A stretch of DNA of 64,000 bases from Silurus meridionalis. Lineage: Eukaryota > Chordata > Actinopteri > Siluriformes > Siluridae. The stretch covers positions 7,769,792 through 7,833,791 of the forward strand of contig NC_060909.1 in the NCBI RefSeq assembly GCF_014805685.1. Direction: 5' to 3'. Shown here in pieces: positions 34,701-46,675 of this stretch (positions are counted from its first letter, which is position 1; every line of letters begins with the position of its first letter). Below the pieces are notes generated by a model. It did not search any database. It saw nothing but the letters and a program-made list of their open reading frames with translations, and was not told the origin of the DNA. Made by a program: the position numbers and the translations under genes.

Positions 34701-37700
34701 TAACCCAAGATCTAGCTTAAGCTTCTAATGCTAGCTGTTATGTCGTGCCATCCTGCTGAGTTTAGGCCCAGACACGCTAAACCACACAGGCCAGCTTTCT
34801 TCCAACAGAGACGATCTTTACAACAGCAGACCAGGGTTTTATCCATCTCTGGCTTTTAGCCAAACAAAATTTCTTTTTCATGTCTCTTCCTCTAGCTGTA
34901 TGAATAGGTTTTAATGTTAATGCGCTGGTTCTGATGATCTGTAGTGTTGAGAGGATTTGCTCTAAAGAGAAAGAATCCTGACTTGTGTAGAAGTTGCTTT
35001 ATTGTCTGGTTCATTTAGACTACAGGTTTGAGTTTCAGAGAGACTGATTAAAATTAGCTGAGATTATTTTGAGACGGTATTTGAAGCAGCGGAGACTGTA
35101 ATAGTGTGTCTGGTATGTGTGTATCCAGGCCATTTCTAAATGCCTCTTATTTTTAATGTGCTTTATTTAAATAATTTTGGGAAGCTCAAGTGATCAGATC
35201 ACAAGACTGATATCTGTTCACGCTCAGCTCGTGCATGTGTCTTGAAAGCATCTTCACTGGCCACGCGTGATCGTATTACACGATGACAGAAGGAGGCAAG
35301 ATCTTCCAAAATCAACACCATGACATTACATTTGAACAAAAGGAGCTTTTAACCAAACAGCATCAGCACCCGGCATTTAATTACACACACATACATTTCA
35401 TACATTTACAGCTCTAATGAACTTGACCACAGTGCACAAAGCTATAAACTCAGGATTTCACACTACTAACAGCACTGTGGACAGTGTTGATAATAATTGA
35501 GAATCTAATAGTAACACTGTGTGGCATTTTTGTATTTATTTCATAGACATGGATTGGCATATTAAAAAGCTATTTTCCTAAATATTTAGTTCTTTAAGGT
35601 TCATATGTGTTATTTGCCTATGAGAAATGAATAAACCATTAAGTTGATTTGTGAAATAAGTAAGAGGAAATCGTGTTTTTAGTGAAGAGATTGAATTAAT
35701 TTACCATAGTGTTTACAAGATGCCTAACATTTATCAGACACAGCAATACGGTGTAAGAAAATGAATGATCAGGTGATCTTTCAGTGTTGTATGGTAGATA
35801 AGGTCAATATAATAGAACCGCTATAGGAAAGATTCTCACCAAAAAGCTCTGGCTTTGTGAAACATGTTCAATAAAGTTGAACAGACTCTGTTTGGAGTGA
35901 TTACAATGTTATTGAGTTCATCCATGTGCTTCTGATCAACTGTTAAAGAACATCAACAAGGTCACATGCTCGCAGCGATGTGCACCAGCTGACATCCTCA
36001 GCCGACGTATTTAAAACAGACAACTCAAGACCTGAGTCATCAAACCTCTTTTTCCACCCCCTTTGGCTAATCAATAACCTCTGAGGATGGTTGAAATTCA
36101 TGGGGGTGTTCAAGAAGTCGATAAATCAAATTCTGGATGTTCACCTCATATTTGGTTTTCTTTTATTTTCTTTCCTTTTGTTTTTCCCCTTAGTGTTCAT
36201 TTTACACCTGATTCACATCAGGAATGTGACAAGCCAGTTTCATAGCTTCAACATTTCCATTGGTAGGAAAATACAAGCTTGTTTTGAAGCTGAGGTTGTC
36301 TCTGGTTTACGTAACATCATCCAAGTTACAGGTTCTAAACTGCATTCCTGGTCCACTGCATACAGCTGTGTGTCTTTTGTAATGAAAGATTGGGGTATTA
36401 ATAGCAATTGGCACAATTTTAATAATAAGTAGTATTGTACTAAGAATGGGTTTTGTGTAGATGTTATTTTATCAGCTGGATTGACCAGGAATTTTATATA
36501 GAATTTTACAATTCCTAAATAAAGTGCTCATTGAAAACTTAACACATTTACTGAAACAGATTTTATCCAATGGGGAAATGTTCAGATTTGCTATCTGAAG
36601 TATATTTCATATTTTCTATATGTGCACCTAATGTGACAAAAAGTAGCTCGAATACAATGATCTCAAACGGCAGATCGTTTCCTAGAGGTCACAGAGCTAC
36701 ATTAGTTCAAGCCTGAAGAATGGCAGATAGAGGGATGAACAAAAGGGAGAGAGATTTAACCAACCAGTGGAGGAGCAGAAAAGCCAAAGGCGCCAGGAAA
36801 TTTGTGGTTTCGGTGCAGCACATTTCTGTGTGTCAGCTGAAACTGAAAGTCTGTGTTTAATTGAAATGACCAAGACATAATTGGTCTCCAATTGTAGGTA
36901 TTTGTGCATTCGCCCTGCATAAACAATACACACGTTGTCCAAATTGTACTTCCTGTTTTTTTCTATAAAGCCTTTGACGCAGCCATTTTAACTGTCAAGC
37001 AGTGTGTAGTGGAGTGTGTGCGTTATTAAACGTAATAGTTAAATAGTCTGGCATTTCTTTATTTTTTATCTACTGGACATTGGAGTTTGTATAAACGAGG
37101 ACATGTTTTGCTCATTAATCTAGTTTTGAATACGTATTTCCTGAAAGTTTTATGTGAGGTGTAGTGCTGCCTATAACAACAGGAAGGGCAACAGTGTGTG
37201 AGTCAGGGTAGGAATTTAGGAAGTAAGCCAGCTGTTTGATGTTTTGATGAGTGTTTCAGGGAGGTAAGTGTCTGCTTCACCCTTCCAGGGATCCAGGGCA
37301 GATCCAACATGGCACCGTGTCACTTCTCCTAAGAGTTTTTCAGTTTTGGACCAGAGGTTGTGTCCCATGTTTTACCAACTTACAGCTTGATATTTGTTTC
37401 TCTCTAGTGAACAAAAAAGCACCAGGTTTTACACAAACACTGGATTTATATAGTTGAATAGAATACATGTCTCTCTTTTTATGTGTCTCTCTAACAGACA
37501 GCTGGTTCCTCTGTCACTTGGGTTAGGGTGAAAGGTTGGATCCCCTGTGATCCCACCCCCCAACATTATGACTGTTGTTGCGTGTGTGTGTGTGTGTGTG
37601 TGTGTGTTTGTTCTTGTGTGCACTCATGTGCCTGTCAGGCAGAACAGTCTGTGAGTGTGTTACTTTTCAACTGCCAGGGATAAACATTTCTCCACCCATC

Positions 37701-38094
37701 CGGGGTTATTTGCATGCTCCTTAAGCCTTAGTGATATATTCCTGCCAGTTTCAGAGCACACACAATTTGTATGCTTTTTTTTTGTTTACACATGTGCACC
37801 GTTTAGTCCATTGGAACAAAACCCTGCTGCGTTTTGCTGCTCAATGTGGTTTGTTAAGGAGGCGAGAACACAGAAGTCACGCCAGGCTCCTCTTCTGACC
37901 GTACTCGAGCACTGGTTAGTTTCTGTAAGGAAGCAATTACACCATGAAGCAACTCAGTCCACATATTTTTGGTTTTTCATGACTTTGTTCATGTGTTTGG
38001 GGTTTTTAAGCTGCAAGGCACAAACTGAGCCTAAAAAGATAGTTGTAGTTTTGGACTGATGAAAAGAAATGGAGGATACAGAATATGTTTGACA

Positions 38095-38100
<6 letters not shown>
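31753..38100. other. Intron 1, no exon or gene recognised
   Basis: AT-rich intronic sequence with a TAA-type tract near 32020-32047, a SINE fragment at 33061-33119 and a (GT)n tract at 37580-37607. Open frames here lack coding features. Confidence 0.5.
33061..33119 (-). repeat. tRNA-derived SINE head fragment (antisense)
   Basis: On the - strand it reads GTGGTAGCTCAGTGGTTAAG, ACACTGGGCTACTGATCG. This is the A-box half of the common fish tRNA-derived SINE. The B-box and tail are absent. Confidence 0.65.

Positions 38101-38163
<63 letters not shown>
38101..38163. repeat. (AT)n microsatellite
   Basis: About 31 AT units, lying 12 bases before the hAT-like element at 38176. It is self-complementary and prone to cruciform extrusion and assembly error. 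Confidence 0.95.
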
Positions 38164-38165
<2 letters not shown>

Positions 38166-38175
38166 GTATGTATCC

Positions 38176-38865
38176 CAGTGGTGGAAGAAAGTACACTTAC
38201 CATTAACTTGAGTAAAGGTAGAGATAGATAAAATATGACTCCAGTAAAAGTGTTCCCTTTACACTTTCATTTGAGTAAAAGTACAAAAGTATTTGTCTTC
38301 AAATGTACTTTTGTACGTTTTAGATGTACTCTGATTCATTATGGCTATAATGTATGATCATTTTTGTCACAAAACTCTTTGCTTAATCAACTCGGGTTAT
38401 GTGAAAAGTCTCTGTTACTTTTATTACAACAGTCTATTAATAAAATGATATTAATAAGTCGAACACTAATTGATTTCTATTAAAATTATCATAAGCCCAA
38501 AACCTTCCTTTCAACTACTTCAAAAAAATGAAATAGAAATGAGGCCACAGGTGTTGTGGCAAGTCAGAGGCAGGAGTTTCTTCTTTGTTTATTCCTCTCA
38601 TAATGTTCTGCTTTCTGTTGAACTGATGCTGAACTGTATGTTGGTGTTAAGTAGATCAAAAAAAGTTTAATACAGAGCGTGAGCTCGACCCTGATTGGTG
38701 GTTTGCTGCATAATTGACTTAAAGGTTTTTATCCTCATGAATAAAAAGAAACGACTTTGAAATGTAGTGAAGGTTAAGCAAAAGTCTCCCCAAAGTACAG
38801 ATACGCGAAAAAAGCTACTTATGTACAGTAACAAATTACATTCATTTTGTTACTGTCCACCATTG
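38176..38865. mobile_element. hAT-like non-autonomous element, 690 bp
   Basis: The left end CAGTGGTGGAAGAAAGTACA and the right end, reverse-complemented, CAATGGTGGACAGTAACAAA, form short terminal inverted repeats. The interior has the fish-typical ACTTGAGTAAA, GAGTAAAAGTACAAAAGTAT motif. It is collinear with the interrupted copy at 21500-22340. Flanking octamers match only partly, so the target duplication is eroded. There is no transposase. Confidence 0.75.
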
Positions 38866-39670
38866 ACGTATTTAGTATTTGAATTGGCACTGGCTATGTT
38901 TTCTGTACCCAAGTTATATTTGTGATTTCACTGATGTTTAGCGAAAGTTTATTCATCTTTATAAAGTGCTGTATCTATTGCTGCCCATTGATTGAGTCTT
39001 CTAGGAACATCAGCCAACAGTTCCTTTAGTCTTTATTTTTGCCAAAAAAGTAATTTATTATTTTTCTCTAGTAATTTTAACTTTGATTTATATCCCTTTA
39101 TTTCCCCTTTTCCTGTCTAATCAACCAGAGCCATTAGTCATTAGGTTTGGGCTTTAGATTCCAAAGAATTTGTATGTCTCTCCTGTTTAAAGTGGTTTGG
39201 GGGTTAACACAGTTAGTAAGGAGAATCAGTGCACCCTTGGGAGCAGATGATGTGATTGATTATTCATTGGCCTGAGCGTGGCCTATGGAGACCAGATTAC
39301 TTAAGTAATCTAATATGGTGCTGTAGTAGGCCAGTCTGTCGCTCCATTAGAGGCCAGATGCTTGATTACGTGCCCTGAACTCCGCTGGCCTGAGCATCAT
39401 TACTGAAATGGTTCAGTGCCACGTACAGGTCCGCAGGGGGAAAAAAAAACAATCTGCTTTTAACTCTTGGCGTCAAAAAGCCAAGGCGGGCGCTCGCGTA
39501 TGTGTTTACTGTGGAACAGTTGGGTTTACTTTCATGCTTAGAAGTTAGTGATCTCAGTCTTTGGTGTATGATCATGCTGTAAAACGTAGAACAAATGGAA
39601 CCACAAATCCTTAGAGAAGCATTTACACCAGAGATGCACTGACAGCTAAAGCACATGCGCGCACGCTCAC

Positions 39671-39711
<41 letters not shown>

Positions 39712-41054
39712 GAGTCTACTTTTCTCATTTGCTTATGATGTAGAGTGTTTACTCGGTCGGCATAGCTACAGAAGTTCATAGAATGATGCTATTGTAGACC
39801 TGAACCTCTCCAGTCTGACATGCCAGTGCCTCTAAGATTAAAGAATTGAACCAGAGGAATAATGATGGAAAAAAATATCTGTGGGATAATTTAAATCAGG
39901 AGAATGTTCTGCATTGACTTTAAGCCAGCTCAAAATCGCTCTCCGTTTGACTCTCATCTGTGACTGGACTCTTATCGAGAGCAGGGATTAGCTCGCTGCG
40001 ATTTCCAATCTTCCCCCTCGTAATGAGAGAGAACGAGAACTTGAAAGGGTGAAAGTTCGTAACTCTGGAAATGACAATCAGGAGGAATGTTGTGTATATT
40101 TGGCTCTATCTTGTATATAAAAAAAACCTTTCGCACAAAGCGAGAGCTGTGTTAATGCGTTTCCTTCCTGGATAATTAGTTCACAGACTGCAATCTAATG
40201 AGCATGATTCATCAGCCTTTGTTTAAGCATTTGCACAAAGAATGTTTTAAGAAGGGTGACGGCGCTCTTAGAAATTTAGCTGGTCAGGTTAATTAGAGTG
40301 TCAGCAGGGGAACGTCTGTTTGTGTGCAAAAGCATGAACTGATTTATAAATGGATAAATGTATGGTCATTATTTACTATGGTAAAGAATGTTTGCTTTGG
40401 TATCTTGCTGCAATATAAGAGAAATAAAGGTTTGTAACTTGTTATCTTTATATATTCGTATATCTTTTTATTTTATATAGTAAACTTGTGAGAGTACTCT
40501 GCTTTATGTCAGGCTGCAAAACACTGATAAATTTCCTGTAACACACACACCCCCGTTGTGTTTTATAACTTACTAATGGGTGAAGGTTTTTTCTTTTTTT
40601 TTTTTCCTAGAATCTTTTAGGCACTGAATGTGGGGTTTCCTTCCTCATACTGTTTACAGCTAAAGTAAAAAAAACAAAACAAAAAAAAACAAAAATAAAA
40701 AAACATTCTCTTATATTTGAAGAAATGACTGGATTTCTGAAATGAAGAGGTTCCGCTGGTTTCACGAATGTCCATTACTTACATGAAATCTGAATGATGT
40801 TCTTATTTAGCTTAGTAGATTTGGAAGACCTCAGATTGAATAGGTTCTTGACCTCTAAGTTTCAAATGACTTACATTTATCACTGTCACACCATATGAGG
40901 ATGCTGCGAGCGGGGGGGTGGGGTGGGGTTGGGAAGCGGATGGCCTGAATGAAAGTTTCTTAGTGATTGGGTGAGATAGGGATCAGTAAAGTGGATGGGA
41001 AAAGGATGTGGACAGTAATGTAGACTGAGATCTAAAGGTAATGAAAGCTTGCTG

Positions 41055-41086
<32 letters not shown>

Positions 41087-41263
41087 GCCTTTCAGGTTTT
41101 GAAGGAACAAGCTTCTATAGTATTTCTTTCTGTCTGTGCATAGACTGATGAGTGTTTAGCGTTGTGTATAATGTTTGTTTATCTACCTTATCTTGTGGGT
41201 AGATAAGTATGTAGTATACCTACTTGTAGTATAGATAAGTAGATAATTGTAATTCTATGTGAT

Positions 41264-41268
<5 letters not shown>
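38866..41268. other. Intron 1, no exon recognised
   Basis: Holds an (AC)n tract at about 39670-39709 and a (GA)n tract at 41059-41087. The stretches 39230-39420 and 39900-40310 are balanced in composition, without repeat signature, and are candidates for conserved intronic regulatory elements. That is inference only. Confidence 0.4.
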
Positions 41269-41337
<69 letters not shown>

Positions 41338-41458
41338 AGTGAGTGAGTGATCATAGACTAGTACGTTGTATTCCTTAACTTATTCACAGTACGTTTGAAT
41401 GTTCTTTTGTGACTAACTTTATAAAGCTTAACCATCTGAAATAATAAAACTTGCCTGT

Positions 41459-41504
<46 letters not shown>

Positions 41505-41510
41505 ACACAC
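41269..41510. repeat. Inverted pair of long (GT)n and (AC)n tracts
   Basis: A (GT)33 tract at 41269-41334 faces an (AC)25 tract at 41461-41510, 126 bases apart. The two are mutually complementary and could pair as a hairpin. They lie just upstream of the local duplication at 41604. Confidence 0.9.
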
Positions 41511-41603
41511 TAGGGCAATTCATTTGGAAATCGGGACAGGCCAAGCTTTTAAACAACTTCTTAATCCAGCCAGAGAAATCCTCTCAAAAATGACCCCACG
41601 TTA

Positions 41604-41959
41604 ATGGATGATTGGTTAAGACAGTGTTAAATGAACACATCCTTTTGTCAATGAGTATCTGATGTTTGAGATTAATTTTAGAGTATGACCTAGTGTGGCA
41701 GGCTGTATTGGTAGAACTATAAACATTTCCATAGAAAGTGTACTGGTGCAGTGTGTGTTCTCTCCTTGTGTTTGTCAGGGTGTCAGTCTGTACTCTACAC
41801 ACCTGTAGAGGCATGACCACCCCATACTGTGTTTACTTTACTTTAAACGTATTACAGTTTCTACAATACACAGGGGTTTCGTCCTATTTCGTAAGTCACT
41901 GCATTGCACTTTTGAAAAATATTCATCTCTGCAACAGATTTTTATCTTGCGACAGCTGA
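41604..41959. repeat. Local duplication, segment A copy 1
   Basis: This 356-bp segment begins ATGGATGATTGGTTAAGACA and ends TTGCGACAGCTGA. It is about 95% identical by eye to 44103-44458, which has exactly the same length. Here segment A is followed by 1832 unrelated bases before segment B (43792-43934). No coding family was recognised. Confidence 0.88.
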
Positions 41960-42271
41960 GGAACTACGCTCAGCTCGGGTTCCTCCAGTGGAAACTCATG
42001 TATAGTTAATGCGTTCATGGAAATATGCCTGAAAGACAGTGTTCGGCATAATCCGGAAGATCAGAGGTTCTGCTATTACCTTAGCCAACCTCTGAGTTCA
42101 ACATTGTCTAATCTTCCAGCCTACATGACTAACCACTCAGTCATTTAGGAAGGAAAGTGAGCAAATGCTCTAAGAATAAACAGTCAGGGCTAGTGGGCAG
42201 TCAGAACAAAACGGATCATTTGGGGTAATTAGCCTACAGATGCTTGGGCTTTAAGGGGAAGAATGACTAAT

Positions 42272-42778
42272 TTAAAATAGTATTTTGCTATGATCTGTGT
42301 GGCGCCTACATATAATTATTAACTTCTGGTGCAGAAAACGTCTCAAAGACGGAGCGATGTGTTCCCCAAGTGCTGAGGCCATTATTGGCCCTTCTAGATA
42401 AACCCATGGGAGCCCTTTACTACAAAGAACAATCCTAATCTGCAGTCTCTCTTCTACCTGGCAGATGGCTTGAAATAAAGAGAGAGAATAAAAGAATTGG
42501 TCCTGGTTTAAAGTTAGTAAATAAAGATGTCCTGTAGGAAACTCGGTATAGAGTTTGCATTTTACAGCGAATTGTGCACTTATTATCATGATCAGTGCAA
42601 TTCTGTTGCACGTCTGATAAGTGAATGTCTCATGGATTTTCTGCATAACAATGCTTGTCGTAGGCCATTTAATTATGTGTTTATTTATATCTCTCAAGAC
42701 ACGTCGAGGGCAAGCCCTCATTTCCATTAGTGCTGTCTTTAGATGCAATGATATACAACAAAGCAAGAGGCAACACAT
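42272..42778 (-). other. Long open frame of unknown significance (168 codons)
   Basis: It is one of the longest open frames in the window outside the plekhg4-like exons. It lies in the 1.8-kb segment (41960-43791) that separates the two duplicated ends at 41604 and 43792 and is absent from the short copy at 44103-44601. The predicted protein begins MCCLLLCCISLHLKT and has no motif I recognise. Codon usage shows no clear bias. A chance open frame is the default reading. A relic gene of the surrounding repeat is the alternative. Confidence 0.2.
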
Positions 42779-43791
42779 TTGTAGTTAAACACAATAGGCT
42801 TAAAATTCACACTCATCATTATCACTAAGTGCTTTATCGTGGTCAGGGTCACTGTGGTTTTGCAGCCCAAATTTAAATTTTTTGAAATAAAAATTGCGAC
42901 GGTTAGTTGTAATTGTCCTTTTTAAAGGTTTCCTGAAGTCAATACAGGTCTGTGGAAAAACTGGCCAAAAATGGAACCTATTTCAGACTTATACTTCTGC
43001 TTCAATAAACTATACATATTTTTCACAACAAAAGACTCTGTCGGGACACGTGTAAAGGTGTTTAACAGCTATTTGGCGAAGCGTTATTACTTTTTTACCA
43101 TTAAGTTTTGTGAAGTCGTTTTTTGTAATTGCAGAAACGAGCCTAATGGCTTAAGTTTGTAATCAGATAGTAGCTGGTAAAATGTCTGTTATATGTGATT
43201 ATCTCCTTTTTTGTATGTATCTCATACTTTCAAGGTTGCAACTTTGAGATGTATGCAAAATATAAATATATTTTAATTGAGGAACATATGCAGTTCCCCT
43301 TACTTTTTATGTAAAAGTTTTTTCTGGCTGCCGCACTAATCTAAGCCACCTTCATAAACATTGAACGGGCAGATTGTTGGCACATACTGTATTTTTCACC
43401 ACTTATGGTGTCTGTGCTGGTTAGGGGCTCACATTCCCACCTATTTAAGAGCCATGAGGTAATTTTTTTTTTTCTTGGAGGGGGGATTTTCCTGATGCAT
43501 AGTATTAAAATACTAATAGTGGGGAGTTTTAGATGTTTTATCTCTGGCTTTGAGAACATATTTTATGACTAAAATCAAAGATTACAAAATTACCTTTGTG
43601 ACAACAGACATGTCTTTTTTTTTCCCACAGACCATTTACTTTTTCTTTTGTAATTAGTGGAAATTACAATAATTGTAACTATTGAAAAAAGCACTTTGAA
43701 TCTTAATAATCTCCTTGAATATTTTCTTCCTTTTAAATAGATGTCATTAATGTCATGTCTTGATTTCTTTATAGAAGGACATGCCTTCAGA

Positions 43792-43934
43792 ATTTTGATG
43801 CAGGAACAAAACTGATGATTTAGATTTATCCAGATCATGCGCCACCAACTTGTGTAAGGAAAGGGGCAGCTGGAGATTTTGCTTTCATTGACGGTTTTGC
43901 TTCTAAATGTGCAACCCAAGTTCTGCTTACCACT
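43792..43934. repeat. Local duplication, segment B copy 1
   Basis: This 143-bp segment runs from ATTTTGATGCAGGAACAAAA to TGCTTACCACT and is about 95% identical to 44459-44601, of equal length. In the second copy it directly abuts segment A. Confidence 0.88.
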
Positions 43935-43969
43935 CCATCTTTCTTCACGCTTCTAAATTATACTAGATC

Positions 43970-44996
43970 GACGAAAGCATTGGGACACGACATTTTCAGG
44001 CATATATGTTTCTTCAATAAACACCACAAAGTTGGAGGCACACAATTGTATAAGGTGTTTTTGATGTGGTAGCATTACATTTTTCTTTTATTTGATTGAG
44101 GCATGGATGATTGGTTAGGACAGTGTTAAATGAACACATCCTTTTGTCAATGAGTACCTGATGTTTGAGATTAATTTTAGAGTATGAACTGGTGTGGCAG
44201 GCTGTATTGGTAGAACTATAAATATTTCCATAGAAAGTGTACTGGTGCAGTGTGTGTTCTCTCCTTGTGTTTGTCAGGTTGTCTGTCTGTACTATACACA
44301 CCTGTAGAGGCATGACCACCCCATACTGTGCTTACTTTACTTTAAATGTATTACAGTTTCTAAAATACACAGGGGTTTCATCTTATTTCGTAAGTCACTG
44401 CATTGCACTTTTGAAAAATATTCCCCTTCGCAACAGATTTTTCTCTTGCGACAGCTGAATTTTGATGCAGGAACAAAACTGATGCTTTAGATTTATCCAG
44501 ATCATGCGCCAGCAACTTATGTAGGGAAAGGGGCAGCTGGAGATTTTGCTTTCATTGATGGTTTTGCTTCTAAATGTGCAACCCAAGTTCTGCTTACCAC
44601 TAAGGTGTTTTTAAGGTGTTTTTGAATGTGGTAGCATTACATTTTTCTTTCACTTGGAACTATGAATCCTGGTGGGACTCAAAGCCGGCACAGTGGTTTA
44701 CATGGAGTGGAGTGGAAGATCCTAAGCGGCCTTATATCCGATCTCAACCCTACTAAACATCTTTGCGATGAATTGAATTGGTGATTGCACCCCAGGCCTC
44801 CTCACCCTACATCAGTGCCTGATTTTACTAACGTCCATGTTGCTGATTGAGCAGAAAAATCTCCACAAGCACACTCTAAGATCTAGTATAACAGCTTCCC
44901 AGAAGAGTGGACGTTTTTATAACGGAAAATGGGGACTAAATGTGGAACTGGATGTTCAAAAAGAATGATTGAATCTTTTGTCTGTATAGTGTATGT
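43970..44996 (+). pseudogene. Tc1-like transposon relic interrupted by the A+B duplicate
   Basis: The left part (about 43970-44100) matches the 5' region of the family (GCATTGGGACACGACATTTT, then ACCACAAAGTTGGAGGCACA). The right part (44601-44996) continues through GTGGTAGCATTACATTTTTC into transposase code (IELVIAPQA, then a QLPRRVDVFIT segment) and a right end near CTGTATAGTGTATG. The A+B unit 44103-44601 sits between them, and about 40 bases of the host element are present on both sides of it. Confidence 0.75.
44103..44601. mobile_element. A+B unit: short copy of the 41604-43934 block, lacking its 1.8-kb middle
   Basis: Segments A (44103-44458) and B (44459-44601) are contiguous here, whereas in the copy at 41604-43934 they are separated by 1832 bp. 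This is the pattern of an element and its internal-deletion derivative, or of a 1.8-kb insertion into one copy. I see no terminal repeats that assign it to a superfamily. Confidence 0.6.
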
Positions 44997-45092
44997 GTCT
45001 GTTCATTGTGTGTGTTCTGCTTATTGATGCACAGAATTACTTGTACATGTCTAGCAGGTGTGGTTATTGTATGTGTGTGTGTCTGTTTTCAG

Positions 45093-45290
45093 GACTCTAA
45101 ATCTCTGGACAGCTGTATCCAGAGCACACTCGCGGTGCTTTACCCGCCATTCGAAGCCAGTGGTGGCACTGTGCTGTGCCAGGTGCTGGATGTGGTCGAG
45201 TCATCGTACCGTGGAGACGGCCTGCGCTACCTCATTGACTTCCTGGTCCCCGCCAAGCACATTCTTCAGAGCATCCAGCATGACGCATGT
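45093..45290 (+). CDS. plekhg4: plekhg4-like coding exon 2 (N-terminal Solo-like block, part 1)
   Basis: The acceptor is TCTGTTTTCAG before 45093 and the donor is GTGAGT at 45291. The exon is 198 nt, phase 0 at both ends, and encodes 66 residues (about residues 2-67). It contains the [15 protein letters not shown] stretch and a block ending [16 protein letters not shown]. The same arrangement begins human ARHGEF40 (Solo), where an LYPPFEA motif precedes FLVPAKH, so this is the conserved amino-terminal block of the family. Open frame continues on both sides of the exon by chance, so the borders rest on splice sites and the homology break. The role of this block is not well defined in the family. 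Confidence 0.88.
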
Positions 45291-46335
45291 GTGAGTGCTG
45301 CACTGCCTAGGATTGCTTCATTGTTTCAGGGTCCTGTGAATTCCTTTGTAGTTACTCAGCGTCCTTTCTTTCTTTTGTGTCGTGTTGTTTGTTCTGCTTT
45401 CCCAAGTGCACTGCAGTCACCGTCTCTCACACTCTCGCAGGTCGTGTAGCGTCATGCCTGCAATAGCATTGCAGCATGTCATGTTTGGTTAGGTGAGCTG
45501 CTTACCCTCAACTCGCAATTAGTCATAATGTGGGCGCAGTCAGAACACACACAATCGCACACCTCAGACAAAAGCCTGGAGAGTCCACCAGGCTCACATT
45601 TATTTGGTAGCGGCTTCTTGTTTTGGTAATTGGAAACCCGGCCCATCAACACTGCAGAGATGAGGGGTTTTTCCCCCTAAATGCCTATTCTCACTTTCTC
45701 ACACATGCACACACAAGCTTCAGGTGTGGTTTCATGTCACTGCACACTATATATACCACACACTTGACCTAGAGGTATCACTTAACACTTGTTTTGAGCA
45801 CAGGACTGTCCTTGGGAGTGTACTGTGTTTTCTGTAGGGCGTAGCTTCTTGCACATTGATACGGACAAAATCACCCTTTAAAGGAGCACCACACTGCTTT
45901 AAGGATAGAGACTTATAGGAGTCACAAGTCTGTAAAACTTTTGTTATGAGAACGCACAAAATAATTTTCCACACAATATCTTCGATGGCTTCTTGTTTTC
46001 CCTGCATAGTTTCGTTCTCATCGTACTGAATGGCTTACAGTGATGACAATGAGAGGGCAGGAACACCATTACTATAACTATATCATGGAAGAATGGCTTG
46101 GGTTAATGTTCATAGGATTCTGATTTTAGCCGTATTAACTTTAATTACAGACACAAGACCCAGTGATAAAGGATTTTTAAATGTAGTTAATAATAAGATG
46201 TTTTTTAATTCAGTAGTCTGACAGAAATAGCACAGTATATACAAAAGTTCTATGTAAGGTTGTCAATAAAAACAGCCATAACTTCAAGCACAAATACAGA
46301 TTTTCCTAATATCAGAACTTCTTGCATGTTAATTT
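45291..46335. other. Intron 2, first part, nothing recognised
   Basis: Unique-looking intronic DNA. The open frame running on from exon 2 shows no family resemblance after the donor at 45291. Confidence 0.5.
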
Positions 46336-46540
46336 TTTTGTTTTCTCGTGATCAGGACATACTTTTCTCGCCATGGTTTTTTGTTATCACGACTTAATTA
46401 CTTAATTACTTATCAGTACTTAATTAGGGGGCAGCATCGCATCAGATGATCGCATTCGTTTTTACTTTGATCCGGGATTCATTAATTACGGCGTGGGTAA
46501 AACAGGTTTATGTTGAGATCATGATAACGAGAAAACATCT
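46336..46540. repeat. Inverted-repeat element with CTCGTGATCA-type motifs
   Basis: TTGTTTTCTCGTGATCAGGA near 46339 is nearly the reverse complement of ATCATGATAACGAGAAAACA near 46518. Related motifs (TTGTTATCACGACTTAATTA, AAGATCACGTTATAATTCG) lie between and after. This resembles a common fish miniature repeat built of short GATAACGAG motifs. Ends are approximate. Confidence 0.5.
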
Positions 46541-46675
46541 GTTATGTCAAGATCACGTTATAATTCGTGAAAAAAGGAACAGAAAACTGTAATAATGCAT
46601 GGCCTCTTAGGACTTCCATATTTCTGAGCTCTGAATACATTATTATTCTTAGCTTTGAAGGTGGTTTTACTTTTC

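Noticed and set aside
36091..36432. 113-codon + strand open frame
   Set aside because: No motif, Phe/Leu-rich from T-rich sequence, and no supporting splice sites in phase with the gene.
37655..38059. 134-codon + strand open frame
   Set aside because: Phe/Ser/Cys-rich composition typical of T-rich non-coding DNA, no motif, and it lies within intron 1.
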